Positions 28,781 through 36,520 of a stretch of 64,000 bases of DNA are shown piece by piece; the first letter of the stretch is position 1, and the number at the start of each line of letters is the position of its first letter. Source of the stretch: Firmicutes bacterium HGW-Firmicutes-1 (lineage in GTDB: Bacteria > Bacillota > Clostridia > Lachnospirales > Vallitaleaceae); the NCBI GenBank assembly GCA_002841625.1, contig PHAG01000002.1, forward strand, positions 478,368-542,367. Reading direction: 5' to 3'. A program made the translations under genes and the position numbers. The notes below the pieces were generated by a model that had not been told where the DNA came from, ran no database searches, and was given only the letters and a program-made list of their open reading frames with translations.

Positions 28781-29039
28781 TTTGACCTAACTCCTTTTTC
28801 ATTTGCTGATATACGTCTTCTGGTATCTGGCATTTAAAGGATCTTTCTAGGCCTTTACTTTTAATGGCCAATGCTAAGCAATCTTGAGTAGGACATATAT
28901 ACGCGCCACGTCCATTTAATTTCCCCGTAAGATCAACAAAAAACTCATCTTCTTTATTTCTAACAATTCTAATAAGACTTTTCTTGTTTTTCATCTCTTG
29001 GCACCCTATACATTTTCTCAGTGGCATTTTCTTTTGCAT
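28773..29039 (-). CDS. ylxR: YlxR family protein (RnpM, RNase P modulator)
   Basis: 88 residues. The MPLRKCIGCQEMK start with its Cys-x-x-Cys and the GRGAYICP segment are diagnostic. Members have been reported to bind RNase P RNA and modulate its activity. The ATG at 29039 follows GAGGAG; a longer TTG start at 29057 would overlap that site. It lies 7 nt after nusA. Confidence 0.93.
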   Translation of the reverse strand: MQKKMPLRKCIGCQEMKNKKSLIRIVRNKEDEFFVDLTGKLNGRGAYICPTQDCLALAIKSKGLERSFKCQIPEDVYQQMKKELGQNE

Positions 29040-29046
29040 ATAATCA

Positions 29047-30225
29047 CTACTCCTCAAATAAGTCCTTCTTTGCTTTTGATGCTTTTGGCTTCTTTGCGAA
29101 TATATCCATATCCTCTTCTATTGTATGTGCTTGTGCAAACTTATCTTCAATAGGTATGATTACTTCATCAGATTCTAAGATAAAATTAGTTTCTTTTGCT
29201 TGTGTTTCACTTTTAATATCTATCTTATAACCCGTTAGCTTTGCAGCTAATCTTGCGTTTTGCCCTTCTTTACCAATCGCTAAAGACAACTGATAATCCG
29301 GAACAACTACCTTTGCACTTTTCACTTTAATATCTACAGCGACCTTAACAACCTTTGATGGGCTTAAAGCTGCAGAAATAAACTTAGCTGGATCTTCACT
29401 CCAAGGTACAATATCAATTTTTTCGCCCTTTAATTCATGCACTATGATTCCAACTCTTGCACCGTTATGTCCTACGCAGGAACCTACAGGATCCACATTA
29501 GAATTGTTAGAATGTACAGCTATTTTTGTTCTAGAACCTGCTTCTCTTGATATAGATTTTATTTCAACAACACCATCGTGTACCTCTGGCACTTCTTGTT
29601 CAAATAAACGCTTTATAAGCTCTGGATGAGTTCTAGATACATAAATTTTAGGTCCCTTCGTACTTTCTTTTACTTCAATTACATAGACCTTTAAGCGTTC
29701 ATTAGGTGGATATACTTCTCCAGGTACCTGCTCTTTGTCAACAAGCATTGCATCAATTTTGCCTAAATTAACGACTACGCTACCTTTCACTTCTCTCTGG
29801 ATGATACCAGTAACGATTTCTTTTTCTTTTGTAATATATTGGTTAAAAAGTACATCTCTCTCTGCTTCTCGTATCTTTTGAACAACAACTTGTTTTGCTT
29901 TTCCTGCTGCTATTCTTCCAAAATTTTTAGGCGTTACTTCAATGTTAACTATGTCCCCGATTTCATACGCTTTGTCGATTTCCTTAGCTTTTTCAAGGGA
30001 AATGGTAAGATGTGGATCTTCTACCGTTTCAACAACTTCCTTTTCCGCGTATACGACTACATCACCTTTTTCTCTGTCAATATTAACTTTAATGTTTTGT
30101 GATGTACCATAGTTATTTTTACACGCTGTAATAAGCGAATTTTCAATTGCTTCGATTAAGATATCTTTGCTAATACCCTTTTCCTTCTCAATCTGGTTTA
30201 ATGCTAGAATAAATTCTGCATTCAT
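29047..30225 (-). CDS. nusA: Transcription termination/antitermination factor NusA
   Basis: 392 residues: an N-terminal RNA polymerase-binding domain (1-125), an S1 domain (about 133-200), two KH domains (about 205-345; SCVGHNGARV and LAIGKEGQNARLAAKLTGY), and an acidic tail. GGAGG upstream of ATG. Downstream of rimP in the standard operon. Confidence 0.97.
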   Translation of the reverse strand: MNAEFILALNQIEKEKGISKDILIEAIENSLITACKNNYGTSQNIKVNIDREKGDVVVYAEKEVVETVEDPHLTISLEKAKEIDKAYEIGDIVNIEVTPKNFGRIAAGKAKQVVVQKIREAERDVLFNQYITKEKEIVTGIIQREVKGSVVVNLGKIDAMLVDKEQVPGEVYPPNERLKVYVIEVKESTKGPKIYVSRTHPELIKRLFEQEVPEVHDGVVEIKSISREAGSRTKIAVHSNNSNVDPVGSCVGHNGARVGIIVHELKGEKIDIVPWSEDPAKFISAALSPSKVVKVAVDIKVKSAKVVVPDYQLSLAIGKEGQNARLAAKLTGYKIDIKSETQAKETNFILESDEVIIPIEDKFAQAHTIEEDMDIFAKKPKASKAKKDLFEE

Positions 30226-30253
30226 TGCCTCTAATCCTCCTTAAATACTATAT

Positions 30254-30721
30254 TTAAAAGATAACAGCTAGTCTAATAAGCGCAATATCTTTTCTGTTAA
30301 ATGTCATGTTACCTTCTTTTTCAATGCTAATTACTACTTGGTCTGAGTCAAAGCTTTCTAATATTCCTACAAATTCTCTTTCATTTTTCATAGCTTTATA
30401 GAGCTTTATTTCAATAGCTTTACCAATGCTTCTTGTGAAATCCTTATCTTTTTTTAATGGCCTACTTAGTCCTGGCGAGCTTACTTCAAGAATATATGGA
30501 TCCTTTATTGGGTCCGTTTTATCTAGCTCTACGTCAAGGGCCCTACTAACAACCTCACAATCATCAACAGTTACGCCACCTTCTTTGTCAATGTAAATCC
30601 TTAAATACCAAGTACCTACCTCTTTTACATACTCTACATCTACAAGCTCATAATTATTTTGCACCAAAATTGGATCCAATAATTGTTCTACGAGCTTTTC
30701 GATTTGTTCTTTAAATGACAT
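30254..30721 (-). CDS. rimP: Ribosome maturation factor RimP
   Basis: 155 residues; needed for 30S assembly. YELVDVEYVKE, LRIYIDKEGGVTVDDCE and VSSPGLSRPLK are the family signature. The ATG at 30721 follows AAGGGGTG; the longer frame from 30763 would include this site. First gene of the translation operon, about 210 nt below the promoter at 30938-30966. Confidence 0.95.
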   Translation of the reverse strand: MSFKEQIEKLVEQLLDPILVQNNYELVDVEYVKEVGTWYLRIYIDKEGGVTVDDCEVVSRALDVELDKTDPIKDPYILEVSSPGLSRPLKKDKDFTRSIGKAIEIKLYKAMKNEREFVGILESFDSDQVVISIEKEGNMTFNRKDIALIRLAVIF

Positions 30722-30792
30722 TTCGTCACCCCTTTCACCTAAATACCTATGCAGAACCTTCATAGTTGTATATGATATACTTATTAAATACA

Positions 30793-30857
30793 GAAAATCG
30801 GCTCGTTTTTAAAATAAAATCCTTGATACATATCTGCCGCTTTTCCATTTGTTTATG
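30793..30857 (+). repeat. Intergenic hairpin repeat, copy 3
   Basis: GAAAATCGGC (30793-30802) and GCCGCTTTTC (30836-30845) are inverted repeats with one mismatch; a conserved right flank follows to TTTATG. It lies inside the predicted rimP leader, so it would be transcribed in the reverse sense (GAAAAGCGGC first). Confidence 0.75.
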
Positions 30858-30880
30858 ATAATCTCTCATATTAAATAACA

Positions 30881-30903
30881 AGAGTGGACCAAAAGTCCAC
30901 TCT
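30881..30903 (-). other. Stable hairpin in the rimP leader
   Basis: A perfect 9-bp stem AGAGTGGAC (30881-30889)/GTCCACTCT (30895-30903) with a 5-base loop. On the minus strand TTGTTATTT follows, a weak T run. It begins about 30 nt below the predicted start site, so it could be an attenuator or a 5' stabiliser of the operon mRNA. Confidence 0.6.
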
Positions 30904-30937
30904 CTCTTAAATGTATATATGATTTATCATCTCTTCT

Positions 30938-30966
30938 ATTATAGCACTGATAATAGTTGTTGACAA
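30938..30966 (-). promoter_or_regulatory. Sigma-A promoter of the rimP-nusA-infB-truB-ribF operon
   Basis: Minus strand TTGTCA (-35, 30961-30966), a 17-bp spacer and consensus TATAAT (-10, 30938-30943). Transcription would start near 30931. Confidence 0.85.
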
Positions 30967-30994
30967 GAAGTTTTATGAAATATTTGCAATTGAT

Positions 30995-31141
30995 TTATAC
31001 AAAGTTACGTTCTAACTTACATGGTAGGAAATCAGATGTGAACATGGAAGCCTTTTTGCAGGCTAGCATAACCATATATATTAAATACTCAATATATATT
31101 AAGTCCTTCTGCGCTAACGGTAAATATCTTAAACTATACAT
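30995..31141 (-). pseudogene. RelE/ParE-type toxin remnant
   Basis: The minus strand from ATG 31139-31141 reads MYSLRYLPLAQKDLIYIEYL, the typical beginning of RelE/ParE toxins, then runs into unrelated sequence and stops after 48 codons (stop 30995-30997). Real toxins are about 90-100 residues, so the C-terminal catalytic part is missing. The ATG overlaps the stop codon of the antitoxin remnant, as in intact modules. Assigned by motif resemblance only. Confidence 0.75.
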
Positions 31142-31342
31142 TATAATTATTAGCCTTTTCAGCTATTCGTTTTCGTAGATTTGAAAATACTTCTTCATGT
31201 GAATAGCGAATGTTTGTAGACTTAGCTTCCATTTCAGCTTCTTTCCATTTAAGATAAATTTCATTTCAGGTTCAGCTGTTTCATGCACTATTCTTGATAT
31301 ATCTGCAAAGTTGTTTCTTAAATCTGAAACTGGTCTAATATG
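31134..31342 (-). pseudogene. Phd/YefM-type antitoxin remnant
   Basis: Two pieces of a Phd/YefM antitoxin on the minus strand. From 31339 to 31268 the frame reads IRPVSDLRNNFADISRIVHE, the classic N-terminal DNA-binding segment, but a TAA codon directly upstream replaces the start. In a second frame ending at TAG 31134-31136 it reads EAEMEAKSTNIRYSHEEVF and SNLRKRI, the classic C-terminus. The middle, about 25 residues, is deleted with a frame change. Start lost plus deletion: not functional. Confidence 0.82.
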
Positions 31343-31374
31343 TTAAATAATTTTTACAGCGTTTAACTTTTTAT

Positions 31375-31402
31375 TTGAAAGAATTATAATATACGTTATA
31401 AT
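31375..31402 (+). promoter_or_regulatory. Candidate sigma-A promoter of the 31466 gene
   Basis: TTGAAA (31375-31380), 16-bp spacer, TATAAT (31397-31402). It lies about 64 nt before the ATG at 31466. Confidence 0.65.
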
Positions 31403-31465
31403 GAAGTAAATAATTAACACCTTAATTTAATCCAATAGATTTTAATATGCCCAAGGGAGGCTACA

Positions 31466-31675
31466 ATGATGAATGAAAAAACAAAAAGGTCACTACTCGT
31501 ACTTATAATGTTTTGGATTATTTGGTCTATGTTATTGTTTTTTGCATTAATAATGTTATTTGATGATTTTTTTTCAAATCTCTACTTTGTTGGGTTGTTA
31601 CATATTTATTGTTTTTTATTCTTATTTCGGTTACTGATACTAGAGAAATCACTCAAGAAAACAGTCAGAATATAA
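31466..31675 (+). CDS. Small hydrophobic protein, possibly the N-terminus of a frameshifted gene
   Basis: 69 residues with a charged start (MMNEKTKRS) and a strong hydrophobic segment, LLVLIMFWIIWSML. GGAGG at 31456-31460 and a promoter at 31375 show that it is expressed by design. It runs through a T8 tract (31567-31574). A shift of one base there joins it to the 680-codon frame that follows, supplying the membrane anchor which that protein otherwise lacks. Either it is a separate small membrane protein, or one gene is split by a mutation or switchable tract. Confidence 0.55.
   Translation: MMNEKTKRSLLVLIMFWIIWSMLLFFALIMLFDDFFSNLYFVGLLHIYCFLFLFRLLILEKSLKKTVRI
31567..31574 (+). repeat. T8 homopolymer at a frame boundary
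   Basis: Eight T residues follow GATGA. ORF1 reads them in one frame, while the frame of the large downstream protein opens at exactly this position (TGA at 31564-31566). One extra T would fuse the two into a single protein with two membrane segments. Confidence 0.6.
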
Positions 31676-33651
31676 GCATTTATAAAGAAAATGATGTCAC
31701 AGTTTCTGTTCTTGAAGGTATTTTGCCAGATGATGAAACTATCGATGTGTCAAAAGTTAAGAACCCTAAAACAGAGGACATTGATGGTGTTGCATTTTAT
31801 ACTTATGAAATATCACTTCCTAACAAAACTGTTATGGAAGGTGTTGCGGAAATAAAAATACCCTATGACGAAGAACAATTTTCATCTGATATTGATGCAA
31901 CGGATGCGATATCTGCTGCATATTTTGATGAACAGGAAAGCAAATGGCTTGCTGTACCCTATACCGTTGACTCAAAAGAAAAAGTAGTAACCATATATAC
32001 CAATCATTTTTCAAAATATGCTGTTGTATATTTTAAAGATGGTCGAAAAAAACTTTCAGATAAATTGCCTAAATTCGACAGTATGCCTACGTCGTTATAC
32101 AGCGTAAGTGATATGGAAAAAATACTTGGTGAAATTGAAAAAGGGACTGGTGAGAGCTCAACTGCCCTAAGCGCTGGCTGGAATAGCTTCAACTCCTATT
32201 ACGGACTTACCAGTGCATCAGAATCTATTCTATCGACGGCGGTCAGTTCTAAAACGCTAACCAGTATAAATAGCCTAATGACCGAAGCCGGGGTTGGCTT
32301 TGCTTTCGCACAGCTTGCCTATGATCTTTCTAACGGGGACAACAATGCCGCTGTTAATAATTTAATTAAAAATTCATCTTATTACAGCGCTTCCAAATGG
32401 GGCGGTACTGCTATCGGTCTTGCATCTGCAGGAGCCACCTTTATGGATGTTGCTATAAATAAATATGCAGAAACGGCACTTGATAAAAATCTTCAAAAAT
32501 GGGAAGATTCCTATAGATACTATTATTTTACAAATCCCAAGGCAACCCGCTCAGCAGTTGAATGGTATAAAATAGTAAGCCAACTGCACAAGAGTTCTGA
32601 AAATCCTGAAGAATTCAAAAACAAACTTGACAGTGCTATCACCGACTACTGTGATATTTTTTGGAAAGATCCTGAAGCCTATGCTTATATTGCCGAAAAA
32701 ACACCTGGAAAAATAGGCTTTGGAGCTGGTGGAGAATATGCTAATGATGTATCAACAATTAGTGATAGATTCAAAGATTTTATATATGCTAATACTATTA
32801 AATCCGTGATGGAAGTTTACACTAAAAATCTTTGGATAGAAGAAAGCATAAAATCCGATAAGAAGCTTCAAAAGCTTAAGGACGAGATGAATAAAGAATA
32901 TACCGTTACAGTTAATCTTTCAAATTATCAACAAGTTAAAAATATTAAAGGTACAATGGTACGTTTAAAGAATGGAGACGGCAAGGTAATACATAGCCAG
33001 AGTTTTGATACTTCTGGCAAAGCAATTATAAAAATGTCCTTATTGGGATTTTTAAAAGCTGGCGGTCCTGTTAACATTGAGGTAAAAGTACCCGAACAGG
33101 ATAACACACCAGCATATAAAACGACTCTTACTTATAAATTAGACAGTACAAATATTGTACTTAATGCGCCATATACTCCAGTTATTACTTCCCAAGAAAC
33201 TAAAAAAGCAGTCGAAGAGTCAACGCCAACTGAGACAAAAAAGCCAGAACAAAAAAGTACACCCCAAAAAAAACCAAATAATCAAACACCAGCAGCAACG
33301 AATACACCAGCGGTTGTACAGCCCCCTGTGACTACTCCAAAATCCGAGTACAATTATAATGCCGCTTTGGCAGCCTGGTCCGCCGCTTTGGCTGCAAAGG
33401 AGAACAGTAAAACTTTTGACGATGGGACTTGCAAAACAACTTGCCAATTTGAATGGGTCACGGCTCCTTATATTAAAGACGGCCAGGTTTATGGTGCTAG
33501 CAAATTATGGTATAATAATCAGTATTATTCAGGAGCAAAAGCTGGAACTACGGAAAAATATGTTGCAAGTGAGATGTACGACGCAAATAATCCAGGCGTA
33601 TTAATATCGCTTGCCGACCTAAAAAAAGCCTACCCACAGTTTGGTAATTGA
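31609..33651 (+). CDS. Large secreted or surface protein of unknown function (start uncertain)
   Basis: Frame of 680 codons if started at TTG 31609; no ribosome binding site precedes it, and the frame is open back to 31567. Not recognised. Visible parts: a beta-rich N-terminal domain (about 20-145) ending in IYTNHFSKYAVVYF, as in ZU5-like surface domains; a helical middle (about 150-430); a beta-domain (about 440-520); a Thr/Pro/Gln/Lys linker (about 535-590); and a C-terminal domain (about 595-680) with a Cys pair (GTCKTTCQF) and many Tyr/Trp. Codon use looks richer in GC than its neighbours, suggesting transfer. The signal anchor is probably the upstream 31466 frame. Confidence 0.6.
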   Translation: MFFILISVTDTREITQENSQNISIYKENDVTVSVLEGILPDDETIDVSKVKNPKTEDIDGVAFYTYEISLPNKTVMEGVAEIKIPYDEEQFSSDIDATDAISAAYFDEQESKWLAVPYTVDSKEKVVTIYTNHFSKYAVVYFKDGRKKLSDKLPKFDSMPTSLYSVSDMEKILGEIEKGTGESSTALSAGWNSFNSYYGLTSASESILSTAVSSKTLTSINSLMTEAGVGFAFAQLAYDLSNGDNNAAVNNLIKNSSYYSASKWGGTAIGLASAGATFMDVAINKYAETALDKNLQKWEDSYRYYYFTNPKATRSAVEWYKIVSQLHKSSENPEEFKNKLDSAITDYCDIFWKDPEAYAYIAEKTPGKIGFGAGGEYANDVSTISDRFKDFIYANTIKSVMEVYTKNLWIEESIKSDKKLQKLKDEMNKEYTVTVNLSNYQQVKNIKGTMVRLKNGDGKVIHSQSFDTSGKAIIKMSLLGFLKAGGPVNIEVKVPEQDNTPAYKTTLTYKLDSTNIVLNAPYTPVITSQETKKAVEESTPTETKKPEQKSTPQKKPNNQTPAATNTPAVVQPPVTTPKSEYNYNAALAAWSAALAAKENSKTFDDGTCKTTCQFEWVTAPYIKDGQVYGASKLWYNNQYYSGAKAGTTEKYVASEMYDANNPGVLISLADLKKAYPQFGN

Positions 33652-33711
33652 TCTAAACTTTCCATCAAGTGTATACATTCTATTGTGAAAAATTTACCCC
33701 TCCTCCCCCGC

Positions 33712-33742
33712 ATTCCTTTGTTTCCTATGGAAATAAAGGAAT
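33712..33742. other. Inverted repeat between convergent genes
   Basis: ATTCCTTTGTTTCC (33712-33725) and GGAAATAAAGGAAT (33729-33742) form a 14-bp stem with one mismatch and a 3-base loop. No T run follows, but its place between two convergent stops suggests a transcription end. Confidence 0.5.
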
Positions 33743-33791
33743 ACTTCTATAAGTGAAGGTTAATCTACCAAAATGACAAGGAAGTTAGGCC

Positions 33792-34763
33792 TTAGTGTTT
33801 TCCCTTTGTTATGTATGTATAGGTGGCTTGATATCCTTCTTTAATCAGCATTTCTTTTTCTTCATAAGTTAAATCAAAATCCAGAGTATTAATGTGTTTA
33901 TGATCAATGAATACTGTTCTATACTCATTTCCACCTCTGAAGCAATATTCATTTGCTACATTTCTAACGGCTTCGTACGTACACGCAATATGTTGCCATA
34001 GGTTTTTATCTTCCCTTCTAGAAGGGGTTAAAATATCATTTTTTGAAGACAAGATAAACCCTAAAGTATTATCAGCAGGGCAACCTTCATCAAAAATTTC
34101 AATTGGGTAGTTATACATAGTGCCTCCATCTACATAAATATCCTCTTTCCATTCAAAGGGCCTGTAAATAAAAGGAATTGACATAGATGCTCTAACAGAG
34201 GCCACAACAGGCATATCTGGTGTATCTTCATGGTTAGCAATTACTGTTTTTCCATAATTCAAGTTGCAAAGCACACAATGAAGTTCCTTGCCTGTTGCTT
34301 CATAGAGTTGCTTATAGGTCGTTTTACCGTCAAAACCTTTTCTTTTAAACATATGTATCAACCATTTTGTAAAATAACTTCCATCACACAAACCTCTATA
34401 AACAACCTCATCATATAGAACCATTGCAGAAGTCATTGGTTCTAATAACATTTTGGGATCATCTGCCAGCATTTCTATTTTTACTCTTGATTCTTCCAAG
34501 AAGCTTTTAAAATCTATGGCTATCATCTGACGATATAGTTCCTTTTCCTTCATGCCGATAGCAAGCAAAGCCGCAATAATCATACCCGCACTCGCTCCTG
34601 AATATCTTTTAACCCCTTGAATAACACCTGTCTCCTCCAAAGCTCTTATTGCACCTAAATATGCAATGCCTTTTATACCGCCTCCACTAAAAACAAGATT
34701 TTCTGGAGTTATAACATGCTTTCTAGTTTCCAACCCATCTGTCCTACACAAATAATACTTCAT
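33792..34763 (-). CDS. Patatin-like phospholipase
   Basis: 323 residues. Ser-Asp dyad acyl hydrolase: oxyanion-hole glycines SGGGIKG (26-32), nucleophile Ser58 in GASAG and Asp212 in VDGG. No signal peptide, so probably cytoplasmic or at the inner face of the membrane. AAGGA lies nine bases before the ATG. Divergent from the Y-family polymerase gene. Substrate could be lysophospholipid or another ester; not decided by sequence. Confidence 0.9.
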   Translation of the reverse strand: MKYYLCRTDGLETRKHVITPENLVFSGGGIKGIAYLGAIRALEETGVIQGVKRYSGASAGMIIAALLAIGMKEKELYRQMIAIDFKSFLEESRVKIEMLADDPKMLLEPMTSAMVLYDEVVYRGLCDGSYFTKWLIHMFKRKGFDGKTTYKQLYEATGKELHCVLCNLNYGKTVIANHEDTPDMPVVASVRASMSIPFIYRPFEWKEDIYVDGGTMYNYPIEIFDEGCPADNTLGFILSSKNDILTPSRREDKNLWQHIACTYEAVRNVANEYCFRGGNEYRTVFIDHKHINTLDFDLTYEEKEMLIKEGYQATYTYITKGKH

Positions 34764-34862
34764 AACCAGATTCCTTTTTATCTTCTAATTATGTTATTCT
34801 ATGTCTGGAAAGCCCTGAGTATGACCTTCCAAAATCCTCCTAATGAATTCTTCCAAAACTCC

Positions 34863-34891
34863 TTTACGCAAACAAATGTTCGTGTTATAAT
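34863..34891 (+). promoter_or_regulatory. Promoter of the Y-family polymerase gene
   Basis: TTTACG (-35, 34863-34868), 17-bp spacer, consensus TATAAT (-10, 34886-34891). The spacer is almost filled by the LexA-like box. Confidence 0.7.
34869..34882 (+). promoter_or_regulatory. LexA (DinR) operator-like box
   Basis: CAAACAAATGTTCG matches the Gram-positive SOS box CGAACATATGTTCG at 12 of 14 positions, with the GTTCG half intact. It sits between the -35 and -10 hexamers, where bound LexA would block the promoter. Confidence 0.65.
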
Positions 34892-34925
34892 AGGTTATAT
34901 CTTAGCCTACTTGGAGTGAATAATT

Positions 34926-36182
34926 ATGTCGACCTCACCTACAATATTTCATATAGATGCTAACTCTGCCTACTTGAGTTGGTCTGCTATTTCTCTGTTG
35001 CAACAAGGTTATCCTTCTGATCTACGAGATATCCCTTCTGTTGTCGGAGGCAATGAGAAGTCAAGGCACGGTATTGTTTTAGCAAAATCCCTCCCTGCCA
35101 AGCGATTTAATATACAAACCGGCGAATCCTTAAGAGCTGCCTTTGCAAAATGTCCTGATTTAATATCAGTTCCTCCCGATTATAGTGTTTATATGAAAGC
35201 CAGCAAAGCCATGGTGACAATACTACAAGAATATACCCGGTCCCTACAAAGATTTAGTGTTGATGAATGCTTTTTGGACTATACGCATATGTCAGATCAC
35301 TTTGGCGAGCCACTGGAATGCGCCCATAACATTAAGGAACGCATTAAGAAGGAATTAGGCTTCACTGTTAATATAGGTGTTTCTTCTAATAAAATACTAG
35401 CAAAAATGGCTTCTGATTTCTCAAAGCCTAATAAGATTCATACTCTATATTCTCATGAAATACAAGAAAAAATGTGGCCTCTACCTGTTAGGGATTTATT
35501 TATGGTAGGACGAAGAACTGAGCTCAAGCTACACCAACTTGGCATTTATACGATTGGTGCCCTTGCTAAGGCCGATACTCATATTCTTTTTTCTCATTTT
35601 AAGAGTCACGGATTATTAATTCAACAATATGCAAATGGTATTGATGATTCCATAGTAAGAAAGAGTAATCATGAACTTGTAAAAGGTATGGGAAATTCTA
35701 CAACCATGTCTTTTGATGCAGAAGACTATGAAACTGCATATAAGGTGCTTCTTTCTTTAGTTGAAAATGTATGTATGCGACTACGCTCTGCTAAGATGAG
35801 CTCACGGTTAATTGCTATTTCTATTACAACAAATACTTTTGGATACACCTCTCACCAACGCAAAATAGATGTTCCAACAGATTCAACAAACGATGTTTAT
35901 CATGTCTGTAAGCAACTTTTTAATGAGCTTTGGCAAGGCACTCCTCTAAGGAAGCTCGGGGTAAGTGTTTCCGAACTTACTGATAATGATTATGTGCAAA
36001 TGACTTTGTTTGACTCCAATACTTTAGAAAAATATAAGGCTTTAGATAAATGTATAGATGCAATCCGTTTAAGATACGGAAATAATGCTGCAGGGCGCGC
36101 TTGTTTTCTTCACTCTGGAATTCAACCGATGACAGGAGGTATTGGCGAAGACGATTATCCTGTGATGACAAGTATATTATAA
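34926..36182 (+). CDS. Y-family DNA polymerase (DinB/UmuC type)
   Basis: 418-residue error-prone translesion polymerase. Palm residues are visible: Asp11 in FHIDANSAYLSW and Asp113-Glu114 in FSVDECFLDY. The helix-hairpin-helix region (VGRRTELKLHQLGIYTIGALA) and the little-finger domain (about 245-360) follow. The N-terminal NSAYLSW variant and its company with a small gene resemble the clostridial UmuC-like group more than housekeeping DinB. The ribosome site is GGAG, nine bases before ATG. The LexA-like box in the promoter predicts DNA-damage induction. Confidence 0.93.
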   Translation: MSTSPTIFHIDANSAYLSWSAISLLQQGYPSDLRDIPSVVGGNEKSRHGIVLAKSLPAKRFNIQTGESLRAAFAKCPDLISVPPDYSVYMKASKAMVTILQEYTRSLQRFSVDECFLDYTHMSDHFGEPLECAHNIKERIKKELGFTVNIGVSSNKILAKMASDFSKPNKIHTLYSHEIQEKMWPLPVRDLFMVGRRTELKLHQLGIYTIGALAKADTHILFSHFKSHGLLIQQYANGIDDSIVRKSNHELVKGMGNSTTMSFDAEDYETAYKVLLSLVENVCMRLRSAKMSSRLIAISITTNTFGYTSHQRKIDVPTDSTNDVYHVCKQLFNELWQGTPLRKLGVSVSELTDNDYVQMTLFDSNTLEKYKALDKCIDAIRLRYGNNAAGRACFLHSGIQPMTGGIGEDDYPVMTSIL

Positions 36183-36200
36183 TAAGAAGGAGGCGCTTAC

Positions 36201-36464
36201 TTGAAAACCATAGCAAAATCCATAGAGATGATTAGTTGGACAGAAGAAAACGGTAAAATTCACCCTCTTAAATTCAAGCTTTCTCAAAACGAAGGTGAAA
36301 ATCACATCTATAAAATCAGAAAAATCTATACCTCTGAACTAGAAAAACTAGCAGGTAACAAAATATATAAATTCACTTGTGAAATTGTTATTAACAACAC
36401 GATAAAGGTGTGTGAGCTTAGATATGAATTGGATTCTTGTAGATGGGTTTTGTTTAAATTGTAA
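36201..36464 (+). CDS. Small protein co-transcribed with the Y-family polymerase, unknown function
   Basis: 87 residues, not recognised. The start is TTG at 36201 with a strong GGAGG seven bases upstream, 18 nt after the polymerase stop. The sequence is mixed charged and beta-rich (KTIAKSIEMISWTEENGKIHP, CELRYELDSCRWVLFKL), without a signal or membrane segment. Small partners beside Y-family polymerases are common in Bacillota (for example YolD-like proteins beside UvrX); similarity to YolD is too weak to claim. It ends at a terminator, so the SOS unit is two genes. Confidence 0.75.
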   Translation: MKTIAKSIEMISWTEENGKIHPLKFKLSQNEGENHIYKIRKIYTSELEKLAGNKIYKFTCEIVINNTIKVCELRYELDSCRWVLFKL

Positions 36465-36472
36465 GTATCAAG

Positions 36473-36505
36473 AAAACAAGAGCGGCTTAAAATCGCTCTT
36501 GTTTT
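36473..36505. terminator. Bidirectional terminator
   Basis: AAAACAAGAGCG (36473-36484) pairs perfectly with CGCTCTTGTTTT (36494-36505) around a 9-base loop. It serves the small SOS gene and the convergent superoxide dismutase gene. Confidence 0.88.
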
Positions 36506-36520
36506 GAAGAAAAAACCTTC

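Noticed and set aside
30793..30857. Hairpin repeat copy 3 as a rimP-specific riboswitch
   Set aside because: The same sequence lies at two other places without a rimP-like downstream gene, so a repeat family explains it better.
30957..31178. Plus-strand frame of 73 codons in the gap before 31466
   Set aside because: No ribosome binding site, and it is antisense to the toxin-antitoxin remnants, which have clear family motifs.
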